Shown in pieces: positions 5,757-15,918 of a stretch of DNA of 64,000 bases. Origin of the DNA: Methyloversatilis discipulorum (GTDB lineage Bacteria > Pseudomonadota > Gammaproteobacteria > Burkholderiales > Rhodocyclaceae). Numbering within the stretch: position 1 is the first letter of the stretch; the number at the start of each line of letters is the position of its first letter. The translations under genes were made by a program, and so were the position numbers. Below the pieces are notes generated by a model. That model had not been told where the DNA came from. It searched no databases and saw nothing but the letters and a program-made list of their open reading frames with translations. Location of the stretch: positions 1 through 64,000 of the forward strand of contig NZ_JADMJL010000050.1 of assembly GCF_018780585.1 (NCBI RefSeq), read 5' to 3'.

Positions 5757-6764
5757 ATGAAAAACCTCACCCCTTCACTTCCGCCCCTGAAATCGGTTCG
5801 CTTGCTCGATCAACTGCGCGAGCGGGTTCGCTATCTTCATTACACCATAAGCACCGAAAAGACATATGTGTATTGGGTGAGGGCCTTCATCAGGTTTCAC
5901 CGGCTGCGTCACCCGGCCACGATGGGGCGGGTCGAGATCGAGGCTTTTCTGTCCTGGCTGGCCAATGAGCGCAGTGTCGCGGTGTCGACGCACAAGCAGG
6001 CGCTGTCGGCGCTGCTCTTTCTTTACAGGCATGTACTCGGCATCGACCTGCCGTGGATGAGCGAGATCGGTCGGCCGCGTACGACGCGCCGTTTACCTGT
6101 TGTGCTGTCGCCCGAAGAGGTGAAACGCGTCTTCGAGCGGCTGGACGGCGAGCACCGCCTGTTTGCGCAGTTGCTCTATGGGACCGGCATGCGGCTGACG
6201 GAGGGCCTGTGCCTGCGGGTGAAGGATGTCGATTTCGAACGCCTCACGCTCATCGTGCGTGAGGGCAAGGGGCGGAAGGACCGCGCACTGATGCTGCCGC
6301 AGTCGCTGGTGCAGCCCCTGCGTGACCAGATGGCGCGTGCCCGGTTGCTGTGGGACGACGACAGACGCGCTGGGCGCGCCGGCGTCGATATGCCGGACGC
6401 GATTGCCCGCAAGTATCCGCGTGCAGATGCGTCCTGGGCCTGGTTCTGGGTGTTTCCTCAGGCGGACCATGCGGTGGATCCGCGCAGTGGCGTGGTCCGC
6501 CGTCACCACATGTACGACCAGACCTTCCAGCGGGCCTTTCAGCGCGCGGCGCAAAGGTCAGGGCTGCACAAGCCGGCGACGCCGCACACTTTGCGGCACT
6601 CCTTCGCCACTGCCCTGCTGCAGTCCGGCTACGACATCCGCACGGTTCAGGATCTGCTCGGCCATGCGGACGTGTCGACCACCATGATCTACACGCATGT
6701 GCTCAAGGTCGGGGGCGGCGGCGTGCGCAGCCCTCTGGACGCGCTGCTGGCACCGTCCGCCTGA
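5757..6764 (+). CDS. intI: Integron integrase, IntI1-like tyrosine recombinase
   Basis: A 335-residue site-specific tyrosine recombinase that inserts and excises cassettes at attI and attC. All catalytic residues are present at the numbering known for IntI1: R146, K171, H277, R280, H303 and nucleophile Y312. The integron-specific insertion is intact around residues 214-233 ([17 protein letters not shown]). N-terminal text [17 protein letters not shown] and the region [19 protein letters not shown] are very close to IntI1, so the enzyme belongs to the IntI1-like soil/freshwater clade rather than the Vibrio type. The start at 5757 matches the IntI1 start and follows the LexA box by 12 bases. 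The gene is intact, so the array is probably still active. It converges with gatB. Confidence 0.95.
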   Translation: MKNLTPSLPPLKSVRLLDQLRERVRYLHYTISTEKTYVYWVRAFIRFHRLRHPATMGRVEIEAFLSWLANERSVAVSTHKQALSALLFLYRHVLGIDLPWMSEIGRPRTTRRLPVVLSPEEVKRVFERLDGEHRLFAQLLYGTGMRLTEGLCLRVKDVDFERLTLIVREGKGRKDRALMLPQSLVQPLRDQMARARLLWDDDRRAGRAGVDMPDAIARKYPRADASWAWFWVFPQADHAVDPRSGVVRRHHMYDQTFQRAFQRAAQRSGLHKPATPHTLRHSFATALLQSGYDIRTVQDLLGHADVSTTMIYTHVLKVGGGGVRSPLDALLAPSA

Positions 6765-6811
6765 CCGGGCAGGCAGCGGGGCGCGGCTTGCGCGCCCTGG
6801 TGTACCCGATG

Positions 6812-8281
6812 TCAGCCGCCCAGCTTCTTCTTCAGCAGCTCGTTCACCTGCGCCGGGCTGGCCTTGCCTCGGCTGGCTTTCATCACCTGGCCGACTAGGG
6901 CGTTGAAGGCCTTTTCCTTGCCGGCGCGGTATTCCTCGACCGACTTCGGGTTGGCGGCCAGCACTTCGTCGATGATGGGTTCGATGGCCGAGGCGTCGGT
7001 CACCTGCTTCAGGCCCTGCGCGTCGATGATGGCGTCGGCATCCGGGCCTTCGCCGTTCCACAGCGCGTCGAACACCTTCTTGCCGATGCTGTTCGAGATC
7101 GTGTTGTCGGCGATGCGGGCGACCAGGCCGGCGAGCTGGGCCGGGCTGACCGGGCTTTGCGCGATGTCGCGCTCTTCGCGGTTCAGGCGTGCGGCCAGTT
7201 CGCCCATGACCCAGTTGGCGAGCGGTTTAGCCAACTGAGTGGCCTGCGCAGCGCCGGCGATGGCGAGCGCGTCGGTGAAGTACTGGGCGGTTTCGCGGCT
7301 GGCGGTGATGCCGGCGGCGTCGTAGGCGGACAGGCCGTAGTCCGATTGCAGGCGCGCGGCCAGCGCGGCCGGCAGTTCCGGCATGGCGCGGCGCACTTCG
7401 TCCACCCATTCGGCGGCGATCACCAGCGGCGGCAGGTCGGGGTCGGGGAAGTAGCGGTAGTCGTGCGCGTCTTCCTTGCTGCGCATCATGCGGGTTTCAC
7501 CGCTGTCCGGGTCGAACAGCACGGTGGCTTGCTGGATCTTGTGGCCGTCCTCGATCTGTTCGATCTGCCACTGGATTTCGTAGTCGATCGCCTGCTGCAG
7601 GAAGCGGAAGCTGTTCAGGTTCTTGATTTCACGGCGGGTGCCCAGCGGCTCGCCCGGGCGACGTACGCTCACGTTGGCGTCGCAGCGGAAGCTGCCTTCC
7701 TGCATGTTGCCGTCACAGATGTCGACCCAGCGCACCAGCGCATGCAGCGCGCGCGCATAGGCCACCGCCTCGGCGCTGGACGACATGTCGGGCTCGCTGA
7801 CGATTTCCAGCAGCGGCGTGCCGGCGCGGTTCAGGTCTATGCCCGACATGCCATGGAAATCTTCGTGCAGGCTCTTGCCGGCGTCTTCTTCGAGATGGGC
7901 ACGGGTGAGCCGTACCACTTTCTCGTAAGCCTTGTCACCCTCGCCGACTCGTATCGTCAGCGTGCCGCCCTGCACCACCGGCAGTTCGTATTGGCTGATC
8001 TGATAGCCCTTCGGCAGGTCGGGGTAGAAGTAATTCTTGCGCGCGAACACCGAGCGCGGTGCGACGGTGGCGCCGATGGCGAGGCCGAAGCGGATGGCGC
8101 GCTCGACGGCGGCGCGATTCATCACCGGCAGCACGCCGGGCAGCGCCAGGTCGACCGGGCTGGCCTGCGCGTTGGGCGCGGCGCCGAAGGCGGTCGAGCT
8201 GCCGGAGAAGATTTTCGAGGCCGTGTTCAGCTGGGTATGTGTTTCCAGACCGATCACGACTTCCCAGTTCGCTCTGCTCAT
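6812..8281 (-). CDS. gatB: Asp-tRNA(Asn)/Glu-tRNA(Gln) amidotransferase subunit B
   Basis: A 489-residue GatB, full length for the family. It provides the tRNA-binding and kinase part of GatCAB, which converts Glu-tRNA(Gln) and Asp-tRNA(Asn) to the amidated forms using ammonia channelled from GatA. The N-terminus reads [15 protein letters not shown], followed by [15 protein letters not shown] and the [15 protein letters not shown] block, all typical. The C-terminal YqeY-like domain ends in KKKLGG. It lies downstream of gatC and gatA, separated from gatA by two small genes, all on one strand. Its end faces the integrase gene; 47 bases between them contain a short GGGCGCG...GCGCGCCC hairpin that could end both transcripts. 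Confidence 0.96.
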   Translation of the reverse strand: MSRANWEVVIGLETHTQLNTASKIFSGSSTAFGAAPNAQASPVDLALPGVLPVMNRAAVERAIRFGLAIGATVAPRSVFARKNYFYPDLPKGYQISQYELPVVQGGTLTIRVGEGDKAYEKVVRLTRAHLEEDAGKSLHEDFHGMSGIDLNRAGTPLLEIVSEPDMSSSAEAVAYARALHALVRWVDICDGNMQEGSFRCDANVSVRRPGEPLGTRREIKNLNSFRFLQQAIDYEIQWQIEQIEDGHKIQQATVLFDPDSGETRMMRSKEDAHDYRYFPDPDLPPLVIAAEWVDEVRRAMPELPAALAARLQSDYGLSAYDAAGITASRETAQYFTDALAIAGAAQATQLAKPLANWVMGELAARLNREERDIAQSPVSPAQLAGLVARIADNTISNSIGKKVFDALWNGEGPDADAIIDAQGLKQVTDASAIEPIIDEVLAANPKSVEEYRAGKEKAFNALVGQVMKASRGKASPAQVNELLKKKLGG

Positions 8282-8300
8282 GGTGCTTTCTCTCTGTGCT

Positions 8301-8807
8301 TTACCGGCAGTTGCCGGTCCTGCGGCTCACCAGCGTGGGCCACAGGTAATCGTGTGCGCCGGGCGTGCAGTACGCGGCGCAGTTGCGGTAGGACACGGTC
8401 ACTTCGTCCTTCTGTTCCCACATGCTGATGGTGCAGGCACCGGCGACCAGCGTGGGCGTGTGATCGAAACTCGTCTGCCGGAAAGCCGACAGATCGAAGC
8501 TGCAGCGACCCTTGCTGCCCATGTTCACGTCGGAGGCGAAACGTTCGACCTTCGAATTCTTCACTTCCAGCTGCAGCCGGCCCTCGGTGCCGATGTCGTC
8601 GCGGTAGCTGCAGTCGGCCTTCGCCTGCAGCGGCCGCGCGGGAATCGGCAGCGGCTTGGTGCTCTTGATCGGCGGCTTCGGACGCCCCGCTTCCGGCGTC
8701 TGTGCCGGCGGCAGCGGTCGCTGTTGCGCCGGCGGCTGTTGCAGGGGGGCGCAAGCGGCAAGCAGCGCCAGCGCCGCGATCAGCGGCAGCGCGAAACGAA
8801 GGGTCAA
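8301..8807 (-). CDS. Predicted lipoprotein of unknown function
   Basis: A 168-residue protein with a lipoprotein signal: a hydrophobic N-terminus ending in LALLAAC (Cys19), then a long proline-rich linker (about 20-58). The C-terminal domain has six cysteines (CSYRDD, GRCSFD, GACTIS, NCAAYC, GNC), suggesting disulphides in the periplasm. I do not recognise the domain. The gene overlaps the preceding 103-residue gene by four bases (ATGA), so the two are probably co-translated within the gat cluster. Confidence 0.75.
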   Translation of the reverse strand: MTLRFALPLIAALALLAACAPLQQPPAQQRPLPPAQTPEAGRPKPPIKSTKPLPIPARPLQAKADCSYRDDIGTEGRLQLEVKNSKVERFASDVNMGSKGRCSFDLSAFRQTSFDHTPTLVAGACTISMWEQKDEVTVSYRNCAAYCTPGAHDYLWPTLVSRRTGNCR

Positions 8808-9115
8808 AGCAGTTCGTCCCGCTTCTTGCGCAGACCGTCCGGCATCTTCAGCGAGGTCTTGTCCCAGCCCTCGATGTCGAGCACGCGGTCGAGCGCCTCT
8901 TCGAGCAGCGCGTGTGCGCGGAAAACGGCGTCGGCGATGGTGCGATGGCTGTCGGCCATGTCAGGCATTTCGCTCATGCAGTTCATCTGGTACTGGTGCA
9001 GGGTGCGCAGCTCCATCATCTGCGCGGCCAGCTGGGCCGGGCAGGCGCACATGTAGATGCCGGCCTGGTCCAATATCAGTTGCAGCTGCGTGCTGCTGTA
9101 GCGAAATGTCTGCAT
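8804..9115 (-). CDS. Conserved hypothetical protein
   Basis: A 103-residue soluble protein, probably all helical, with MCACPAQLAAQMM near residue 22 and a charged end, [13 protein letters not shown]. No known domain was recognised. It sits between gatA (stop 9120, four bases away) and the lipoprotein gene it overlaps. Its place inside the gat operon means co-transcription is likely, but nothing ties it to amidotransferase function. Confidence 0.65.
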   Translation of the reverse strand: MQTFRYSSTQLQLILDQAGIYMCACPAQLAAQMMELRTLHQYQMNCMSEMPDMADSHRTIADAVFRAHALLEEALDRVLDIEGWDKTSLKMPDGLRKKRDELL

Positions 9116-9119
9116 CGTG

Positions 9120-10586
9120 TCAGTTCTCCGGTGTGCGCAGGTGCCAGTCGGTCGCCTGCTGGAACTGGTGGGCGGCGCCCAGCATGCGCGCCTCGTCGAA
9201 CCAGCGGCCGACGATCTGCAAGCCGACCGGCAGGCCGTCGGCGCCGAAGCCGGCGGGAATGCTCATGCCCGGCAGGCCGGCCAGATTGATCGACGTCGTG
9301 TAGATGTCGCCCAGGTACATGGCCAGCGGGTCTTCGTCGTTCTGGCCGATGCGGTACGCGGTGTTCGGCGTCGTCGGCCCCATGATGAGGTCGCACTGCG
9401 CAAAGGCCGCTTCGTAATCTTCGGCGATCAGCCGGCGCACCTTCTGCGCCTGCAGGTAGTAGGCGTCGTAGTAGCCGTGCGACAGCACGTAGGTGCCGAT
9501 TAGGATGCGCCGCTTCACCTCGGCGCCGAAACCCTGGGCGCGCGTCTTTGCGTACATGTCGTCGAGGTTGCCGTACTCGGGGGCGCGGTAGCCGTAGCGC
9601 ACGCCGTCGAAGCGGCTGAGGTTGGAGCTGGCTTCCGCCGGCGCGATGACGTAGTAGGCCGGCACCGCCATGCCCGAGCGCGGCAGGCTCACCTCGACGG
9701 TGACCGCGCCCAGCGTGCGGAAGGTGGCGAGCGCGGCCTCGACCGCAGCGCGCACGTCGGCCGACATGCCGTCGCCGAAGAATTCCTTCGGCACGCCGAT
9801 GCGCAGGCCTGCCAGCGGCTGCGCCAGCGCGCGGGTGTAGTCCTCGGCCGGGCGCTGCAGGCTGGTCGAGTCTCGTTCGTCGAAACCGGCGAAGGCGTTC
9901 AGCAGCAGCGCGCAGTCTTCGGCGGTGCGCGCCATCGGACCGCCCTGGTCGAGGCTGGAGGCGTAGGCGATCATGCCCCAGCGCGACACGACGCCGTAGG
10001 TCGGCTTGATGCCGCTGATGCCGCAGAAGGCAGCCGGCTGGCGGATCGAACCGCCGGTGTCGGTGCCGCTGGCGGCCGGCGCCAGGCCGGCGGCGATGGC
10101 CGCGGCCGAACCGCCGCTCGATCCGCCCGGCACGTGATCCGTGTTCCACGGGTTGCGCACTGCGCCGTAGTAGCTCGATTCGTTGGTCGAGCCCATCGCG
10201 AACTCGTCCATATTCGTGCGGCCCAGCGTGACCAGGCCGGCGGCGCGCGAGCGCTCGATCAGGCCAGCGTCGTAGGGCGCGGCGAAGCTTTCCAGCATCT
10301 TCGAGCCGCAGCGGGCGTGCCAGCCGGTCTGGCAGAAGATGTCCTTGTGCGCGATCGGCACCCCGGTCAGCAGGCCGGCCCGACCTTCGGCGCGCAGCGC
10401 GTCGGCGGCGCGGGCTTCGGTCAGCGTCTGTTCGTCGTTCAGTTCGACATAGGCGTTCAGCGCGGCGTTGGCGGCGCGGATGCGCGCCAGGTAGTCCTGC
10501 GCCAGCTCGACGGCCGACGCTTCGCCTGCCGCCAGCTTCGCGGCCAGCGACTTCACGGTTTCGGGGCTGCTCATACGATCGCTCAT
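9120..10586 (-). CDS. gatA: Asp-tRNA(Asn)/Glu-tRNA(Gln) amidotransferase subunit A
   Basis: A 488-residue glutaminase subunit of GatCAB and member of the amidase-signature family. The Ser-cisSer-Lys triad is visible: Lys in VPIAHKDIF near residue 83, and the serines in [15 protein letters not shown] and [14 protein letters not shown]. It releases ammonia from glutamine and passes it to GatB. The start at 10586 overlaps the gatC stop by four bases (ATGA). A second Met (MSSPETV) four codons in is an alternative start. Confidence 0.97.
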   Translation of the reverse strand: MSDRMSSPETVKSLAAKLAAGEASAVELAQDYLARIRAANAALNAYVELNDEQTLTEARAADALRAEGRAGLLTGVPIAHKDIFCQTGWHARCGSKMLESFAAPYDAGLIERSRAAGLVTLGRTNMDEFAMGSTNESSYYGAVRNPWNTDHVPGGSSGGSAAAIAAGLAPAASGTDTGGSIRQPAAFCGISGIKPTYGVVSRWGMIAYASSLDQGGPMARTAEDCALLLNAFAGFDERDSTSLQRPAEDYTRALAQPLAGLRIGVPKEFFGDGMSADVRAAVEAALATFRTLGAVTVEVSLPRSGMAVPAYYVIAPAEASSNLSRFDGVRYGYRAPEYGNLDDMYAKTRAQGFGAEVKRRILIGTYVLSHGYYDAYYLQAQKVRRLIAEDYEAAFAQCDLIMGPTTPNTAYRIGQNDEDPLAMYLGDIYTTSINLAGLPGMSIPAGFGADGLPVGLQIVGRWFDEARMLGAAHQFQQATDWHLRTPEN

Positions 10587-10870
10587 TCGATGACTTTGGG
10601 CACGAGATACAGGCCGTCCTCGACCGCCGGGGCCACCGCCTGGTAGGCGGCACGGCGGTCGCTTTCGGTCACGCGGTCCTCGCGCAGGCGCAGCACCAGT
10701 TCGGTGGCGTGCGCCATCGGCTCGACGCCGGTGGTGTCGATGGCCTGCAGCTGCTCGATCAGGCCAAGCATGGAATTGAGGTGGCTGCGCGTGCGTTCGA
10801 GTTCTGCGTCGGGCAGTTCGATGCGCGCCAGCTTCGCAATGTGGCGGACTTCTTGGTCGGTCAGGGACAT
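10583..10870 (-). CDS. gatC: Asp-tRNA(Asn)/Glu-tRNA(Gln) amidotransferase subunit C
   Basis: A 95-residue GatC that wraps around GatA and stabilises its contact with GatB. The sequence [19 protein letters not shown] and the C-terminal LREDRVTES are characteristic. The frame is open further upstream, but the start at 10870 gives the family length and N-terminus. It is the first gene of the gat operon, divergent from mreB over 261 bases in which no clear promoter pair could be assigned. Confidence 0.94.
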   Translation of the reverse strand: MSLTDQEVRHIAKLARIELPDAELERTRSHLNSMLGLIEQLQAIDTTGVEPMAHATELVLRLREDRVTESDRRAAYQAVAPAVEDGLYLVPKVIE

Positions 10871-11071
10871 GGAATGCAGATCCGGGGTGTCAGGTGCCGG
10901 GGCACCCGCAGGCAAAGATGTTTCGGTTCAAGGAGCTTATGCACTGTTGGGTTATCATTATGAACCATTCAGGCTGCCCGCCCGGCAGCTGGCCCGAACG
11001 TCCGGCCGCCACTCGCGGCCCGGGTCCGACGAAAGCTGCCGCCGGGTCGCCCGCCGCAACACCGCTGCTGA

Positions 11072-12175
<1,104 letters not shown>

Positions 12176-12278
12176 TCCAGCCCGTGACGTCCCGCCTGCT
12201 CACGCCCGCCTCGCCGCTGGCGCGGCGGGACGCCCGCCGCGCGGTGTGCGCGGCACCTTCGTGACGGTTTCCTGATTC

Positions 12279-13181
12279 ATGGCTTCACCGGTCGCCGGAC
12301 ATTCCCCACCGCCGTTCTTCCGGCGCGGCCCGGCGCCGCTCGTGCGCCTCGTGCTGCTGGCCAGCGCTTCGCTCACGCTTATCGTGGTCGACTACCGGCT
12401 GCATTACCTCGAACTGGTGCGCCAGGCGCTGTCGGTGGTGACCACGCCGCTGCAGGTCGCCGCCGGCATGCCGGTGGCCGGCGTCCGTTCGGCCGGTGAG
12501 TACTTCGCCGACCTCGCCCGGCTGCAGGCGGAAAACGCGCAGCTCAGGCGCGAACACACCGAACTGGCGACGATACGGCTGCGCCAGGAACAGCTGGACC
12601 AGGAGAACACCCGGCTGCGCGCGCTGCTCGACATGCGCGAGCGGGTGAAGGTCGATGCGCGCGTCGCCGAGGTGATCTACGCGGTGCGCGACCCGTTCTC
12701 GCGTCGCGTCGTCGTAGACAAGGGCCTCACCCACGGCATCGAGCCGGGCAGTCCGGTGGTGGACGACGTCGGCGTGATCGGCCAGGTCACCCGCGTCTAT
12801 CCGCTCAACGCCGAGGTCACCCTCATTTCCGACAAGGACCAGGCGCTGCCGGTGCAGGTCGCCCGCACCGGCGTGCGCGCGGTCATGTTCGGCGCCGGCA
12901 GCGGCACGCTGGAACTGCGCTACCTGGCGGCCGACGTCGATCTGCGCGAGGGCGACCGCATCGTCACCTCCGGCCTCGACGGGGTGTTCGTGCCCGGTCT
13001 GCCGGTGGCGCGCGTGAAGTCGGTCGACCGCGACGGCGAAGGCGGCTTCGTGCGCATCCTCTGCGTGCCGATCGCTGGCGTCGAGGCGCATTCGGCCGTG
13101 CTCATCATGGCGCCCGGCAAGCCGGTGCAGCCCGACAGCGTGCTGCCGGCCGCCGCCGCGCCGCAGGAGGCGAAGAAATGA
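12279..13181 (+). CDS. mreC: Rod-shape-determining protein MreC
   Basis: A 300-residue bitopic inner-membrane protein of the elongasome. One membrane segment lies near residues 24-45 (RLVLLASASLTLIVV). A coiled coil follows at about 75-115 (RLQAENAQLRREHTELATI), then the periplasmic beta domains with VVDDVGVIGQVTRVYPLNAEVTLISD, the classic MreC signature. It activates PBP2/RodA by direct contact. The end overlaps mreD by four bases. Confidence 0.96.
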   Translation: MASPVAGHSPPPFFRRGPAPLVRLVLLASASLTLIVVDYRLHYLELVRQALSVVTTPLQVAAGMPVAGVRSAGEYFADLARLQAENAQLRREHTELATIRLRQEQLDQENTRLRALLDMRERVKVDARVAEVIYAVRDPFSRRVVVDKGLTHGIEPGSPVVDDVGVIGQVTRVYPLNAEVTLISDKDQALPVQVARTGVRAVMFGAGSGTLELRYLAADVDLREGDRIVTSGLDGVFVPGLPVARVKSVDRDGEGGFVRILCVPIAGVEAHSAVLIMAPGKPVQPDSVLPAAAAPQEAKK

Positions 13182-13702
13182 ACCAGCCCTCCTTCAGTTC
13201 GCGCCGCATCCTGCGCCCAGTCCGTCCGTGGTTCGTCTGGCTGTCGTTGCTGGTCGCCCTGCTGCTGAACCTGATGCCGCTCGGCCGCGCCTTCTGGCTG
13301 CCCGACTGGGTGGCGCTGGTGCTGTGCTTCTGGTGCGTGCGCGAGCCGCTGCGCGTAGGCATGGGCAGCGCCTTCGTGATGGGTGTCGTGATGGACGTCG
13401 GCTACGGCAGCCTGATGGGTCAGCACGCGCTCGCCTACGTGCTGCTCGCCTACGCGGCGACCACCTTCTCCCGCCGCATCCTGTGGTTCGGCCCGCTGCG
13501 CCAGTCGCTGCACGTGCTGCCTATGCTGGTCGGCGCGCAGTGCGTGATGCTGCTGGTGCGGCTGGCCGGCGACGCCGAGTTTCCCGGCCTCGAATACTTC
13601 GCCGGCGCGCTGATCGCGACGCTGCTGTGGCATCCGATCAGCTTCGTGCTGCTGCTGCCGCAGTACCGGCCGGAGAACAAGGACGAGAACCGGCCGATAT
13701 GA
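13178..13702 (+). CDS. mreD: Rod-shape-determining protein MreD
   Basis: A 174-residue integral membrane protein with five or six helices and a hydrophilic N-terminus (SSRRILRPVRPWFVW). The MreD block LPDWVALVLCFWCVREP followed by GVVMDVGYGSLMGQHALAY is clear. It partners MreC. The start overlaps mreC (ATGA). Its stop is followed directly by a repeat-rich spacer before mrdA. Confidence 0.95.
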   Translation: MNQPSFSSRRILRPVRPWFVWLSLLVALLLNLMPLGRAFWLPDWVALVLCFWCVREPLRVGMGSAFVMGVVMDVGYGSLMGQHALAYVLLAYAATTFSRRILWFGPLRQSLHVLPMLVGAQCVMLLVRLAGDAEFPGLEYFAGALIATLLWHPISFVLLLPQYRPENKDENRPI

Positions 13703-14028
13703 GTGCCCCCACGCTCACTTCGTTCGCTCGGGAGGGCCGGCTTTGCACAGCCGACCCGTTCAGCAGGCGCAGCGCATGCGCTGCGAAACCCCTGCTTCAC
13801 CCCCGCCATGGGGGCTGCGCTCGTTCCACGGTCGGCTTTGCACAGCCGACCGGTTGCGCGGGCGGCGAGCAGTGCTCGCCGAAACCCCCGCTACACCCTT
13901 GGGGCGGCCCTGCGCGCGGCGCCTCGGCCTCTACGCTCACGTCGTTTCGTTCGCTCCGGAGTGCCGGCTTTGCACAGCCGGTCCGTTCGCCCGGCACGAC
14001 GCGTGACTGACAAGGGTCCCTCCTGCGC
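13703..14028 (+). repeat. Repeat-rich spacer between mreD and mrdA
   Basis: A 326-base stretch without a believable gene. A near-palindrome containing GGCTTTGCACAGCC occurs three times, around 13737-13754, 13831-13850 and 13964-13981. Two copies of CTCAC-TCGTT(T)CGTTCGCTC flank the block (13713-13731 and 13935-13958). A third motif, GCGAAACCCC-GCT-CACCC, occurs near 13787 and 13879. Short frames cross it in all directions, as expected for a GC-rich repeat. It is probably a dispersed intergenic repeat of this lineage. Confidence 0.65.
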
Positions 14029-15918
14029 ATGACCGACCTGAACAGCCCGGAACTGCAGCTCGTCCGCTTTCGCCGCCGCGTGTACTTCGCCGGTGCGCTG
14101 GTGCTGGTGTGCTTCGCGCTGCTGTTCTCGCGCTTCTTCTGGCTGCAGGTGGTCCGGCACGACTACTACGCCACCCGCGCCGAGGACAACCGCATCGCGC
14201 TGTTGCCGGTCACGCCGAATCGCGGCCTCATCATCGACCGCAAGGGCGAGGTGCTGGCGCGCAACTACTCGGCCTACACGCTGGAAATACAGCCCTCGCG
14301 CGTGGCCGATCTCGAAACGACGATAGACGAGCTGGCGCAGCTGGTGAATATCGAGGCGCGCGACCGCAAGCGTTTCCGCAAGCTGATGGACGAGTCGCGC
14401 AACTTCGATTCGCTGCCGATACGCACCCGGCTGACCGACGAGGAAGTGGCGCGCTTCATCGCCCAGCGCTATCGCTTCCCCGGCGTCGAGGTGAGGGCGC
14501 GGCTGTTCCGCCAGTACCCGAACACCGAACTGGCCTCGCACGTGCTCGGCTACATGGGCCGCATCAACCGGCGCGACGCCGAGCGCATAGAAGAGGCGGG
14601 CGTGGCCGACAACTACCGCGGCACCGACCACATCGGCAAGAGCGGGTTGGAGCTGTCGTACGAGAGTGATCTGCACGGCGTCACCGGCTTCGAACAGGTC
14701 GAGGTGACCGCCGCCGGTCGCGCGGTACGCGTGCTGTCGCGCACGCCGCCGCAGAACGGCAACAACTTGCGGCTGACGCTGGACGCCGGCCTGCAGCGCG
14801 TGGTCGAACAGGCCTTCGGCGAGCGGCGCGGTGCGCTGGTGGCGATCGAACCGTCGTCCGGCGGCGTGCTGGCGCTGGTGAGCAAGCCCACCTTCGATCC
14901 CAATCTGTTCGTCGATGGCATCGACAGCGCCAATTGGGAGGCGCTGAACACCTCGGCCGACCACCCGCTGCTGAACCGCGCCATCTATTCGGCCTACCCG
15001 CCCGGCTCGACCTTCAAGCCCTTCATGGCGCTCGGCGCGCTGACCGCCGGCAAGCGCACGCCGCAGTTCGCCATCGCCGACCCCGGCCACTTCGACTTCG
15101 GTGGCCACCGCTTCCGCGACGACAAGGTGGGCGGTCACGGCTCGGTGGACATGCACAAGTCCATCGTCGTGTCGTGCAACACCTATTACTACCGTCTGGC
15201 CGCCGACTGGGGCATAGACGGCATCGCCGGCTTCATGGCGCAGATGGGCCTGGGCAGCCGCACCGGCATCGACATCGAGGGCGAGGCGACCGGCGTGCTG
15301 CCGTCGCCGGAATGGAAGAAGAAGCGCTTCAAGAAGCCGGAACAGCAGAAGTGGTACGCCGGCGAAACGATTTCGGTCGGCATCGGTCAGGGCTACAACG
15401 CCTATACGATGCTGCAGCTGGCGCACGCGGTGTCGATACTGGCGGCCGACGGCGTCGTCTACAAGCCGCATCTGGTGAAGCAGGTCGAGAACGTGCGCAC
15501 CGGCGCAGTACGCGAGATCGAGCCGCAGCCGACGCGGCGGGTGAACCTGAAGCCGGAGCACATCGCGGTGATCAAGCAGGCGATGGAAGACGTGAACAAG
15601 GCCGGCACCGGTGCCCGTGCCTTCGCCGGCGCGCCCTATGTTGCCGCCGGCAAGACCGGCACCGCGCAGGCCTTCTCGCTGCGGGGTGCGCAGTATCGCG
15701 GCGGCAAGCTGGCGGAAAAGCTGCGCGACCACGCGCTGTTCATCGCCTATGCGCCGGCCGACGACCCGAAGATCGCGCTCGCGGTCATCGTCGAGAACGC
15801 CGGCTTCGGCGCTCAGTCGGCGGCGCCGATCGCGCGCCAGGTGTTCGATTACTACCTGCTGGGCAATACGCCGGCAGGCCCTGCACCGGAGGATGCCGAT
15901 GCAACTGACAGCGAGTAG
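14029..15918 (+). CDS. mrdA: Penicillin-binding protein 2 (elongasome transpeptidase)
   Basis: A 629-residue class B PBP that cross-links peptidoglycan during cell elongation with RodA. It has one N-terminal membrane anchor (about residues 20-42), a pedestal domain with NRGLIIDRKGEVLARNYSAY, and a transpeptidase domain. Catalytic motifs are STFK with Ser327, SCN in VVSCNTYYY, and KTGT in AAGKTGTAQAF. Beta-lactams such as mecillinam target this class. The start at 14029 follows a weak purine-rich stretch after the repeat spacer. The end overlaps the rodA start. Confidence 0.97.
   Translation: MTDLNSPELQLVRFRRRVYFAGALVLVCFALLFSRFFWLQVVRHDYYATRAEDNRIALLPVTPNRGLIIDRKGEVLARNYSAYTLEIQPSRVADLETTIDELAQLVNIEARDRKRFRKLMDESRNFDSLPIRTRLTDEEVARFIAQRYRFPGVEVRARLFRQYPNTELASHVLGYMGRINRRDAERIEEAGVADNYRGTDHIGKSGLELSYESDLHGVTGFEQVEVTAAGRAVRVLSRTPPQNGNNLRLTLDAGLQRVVEQAFGERRGALVAIEPSSGGVLALVSKPTFDPNLFVDGIDSANWEALNTSADHPLLNRAIYSAYPPGSTFKPFMALGALTAGKRTPQFAIADPGHFDFGGHRFRDDKVGGHGSVDMHKSIVVSCNTYYYRLAADWGIDGIAGFMAQMGLGSRTGIDIEGEATGVLPSPEWKKKRFKKPEQQKWYAGETISVGIGQGYNAYTMLQLAHAVSILAADGVVYKPHLVKQVENVRTGAVREIEPQPTRRVNLKPEHIAVIKQAMEDVNKAGTGARAFAGAPYVAAGKTGTAQAFSLRGAQYRGGKLAEKLRDHALFIAYAPADDPKIALAVIVENAGFGAQSAAPIARQVFDYYLLGNTPAGPAPEDADATDSE

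Noticed and set aside
13743-14032. Short frames in the mreD-mrdA spacer
   Set aside because: They consist of the repeated palindromes in several frames, without ribosome sites or family resemblance.
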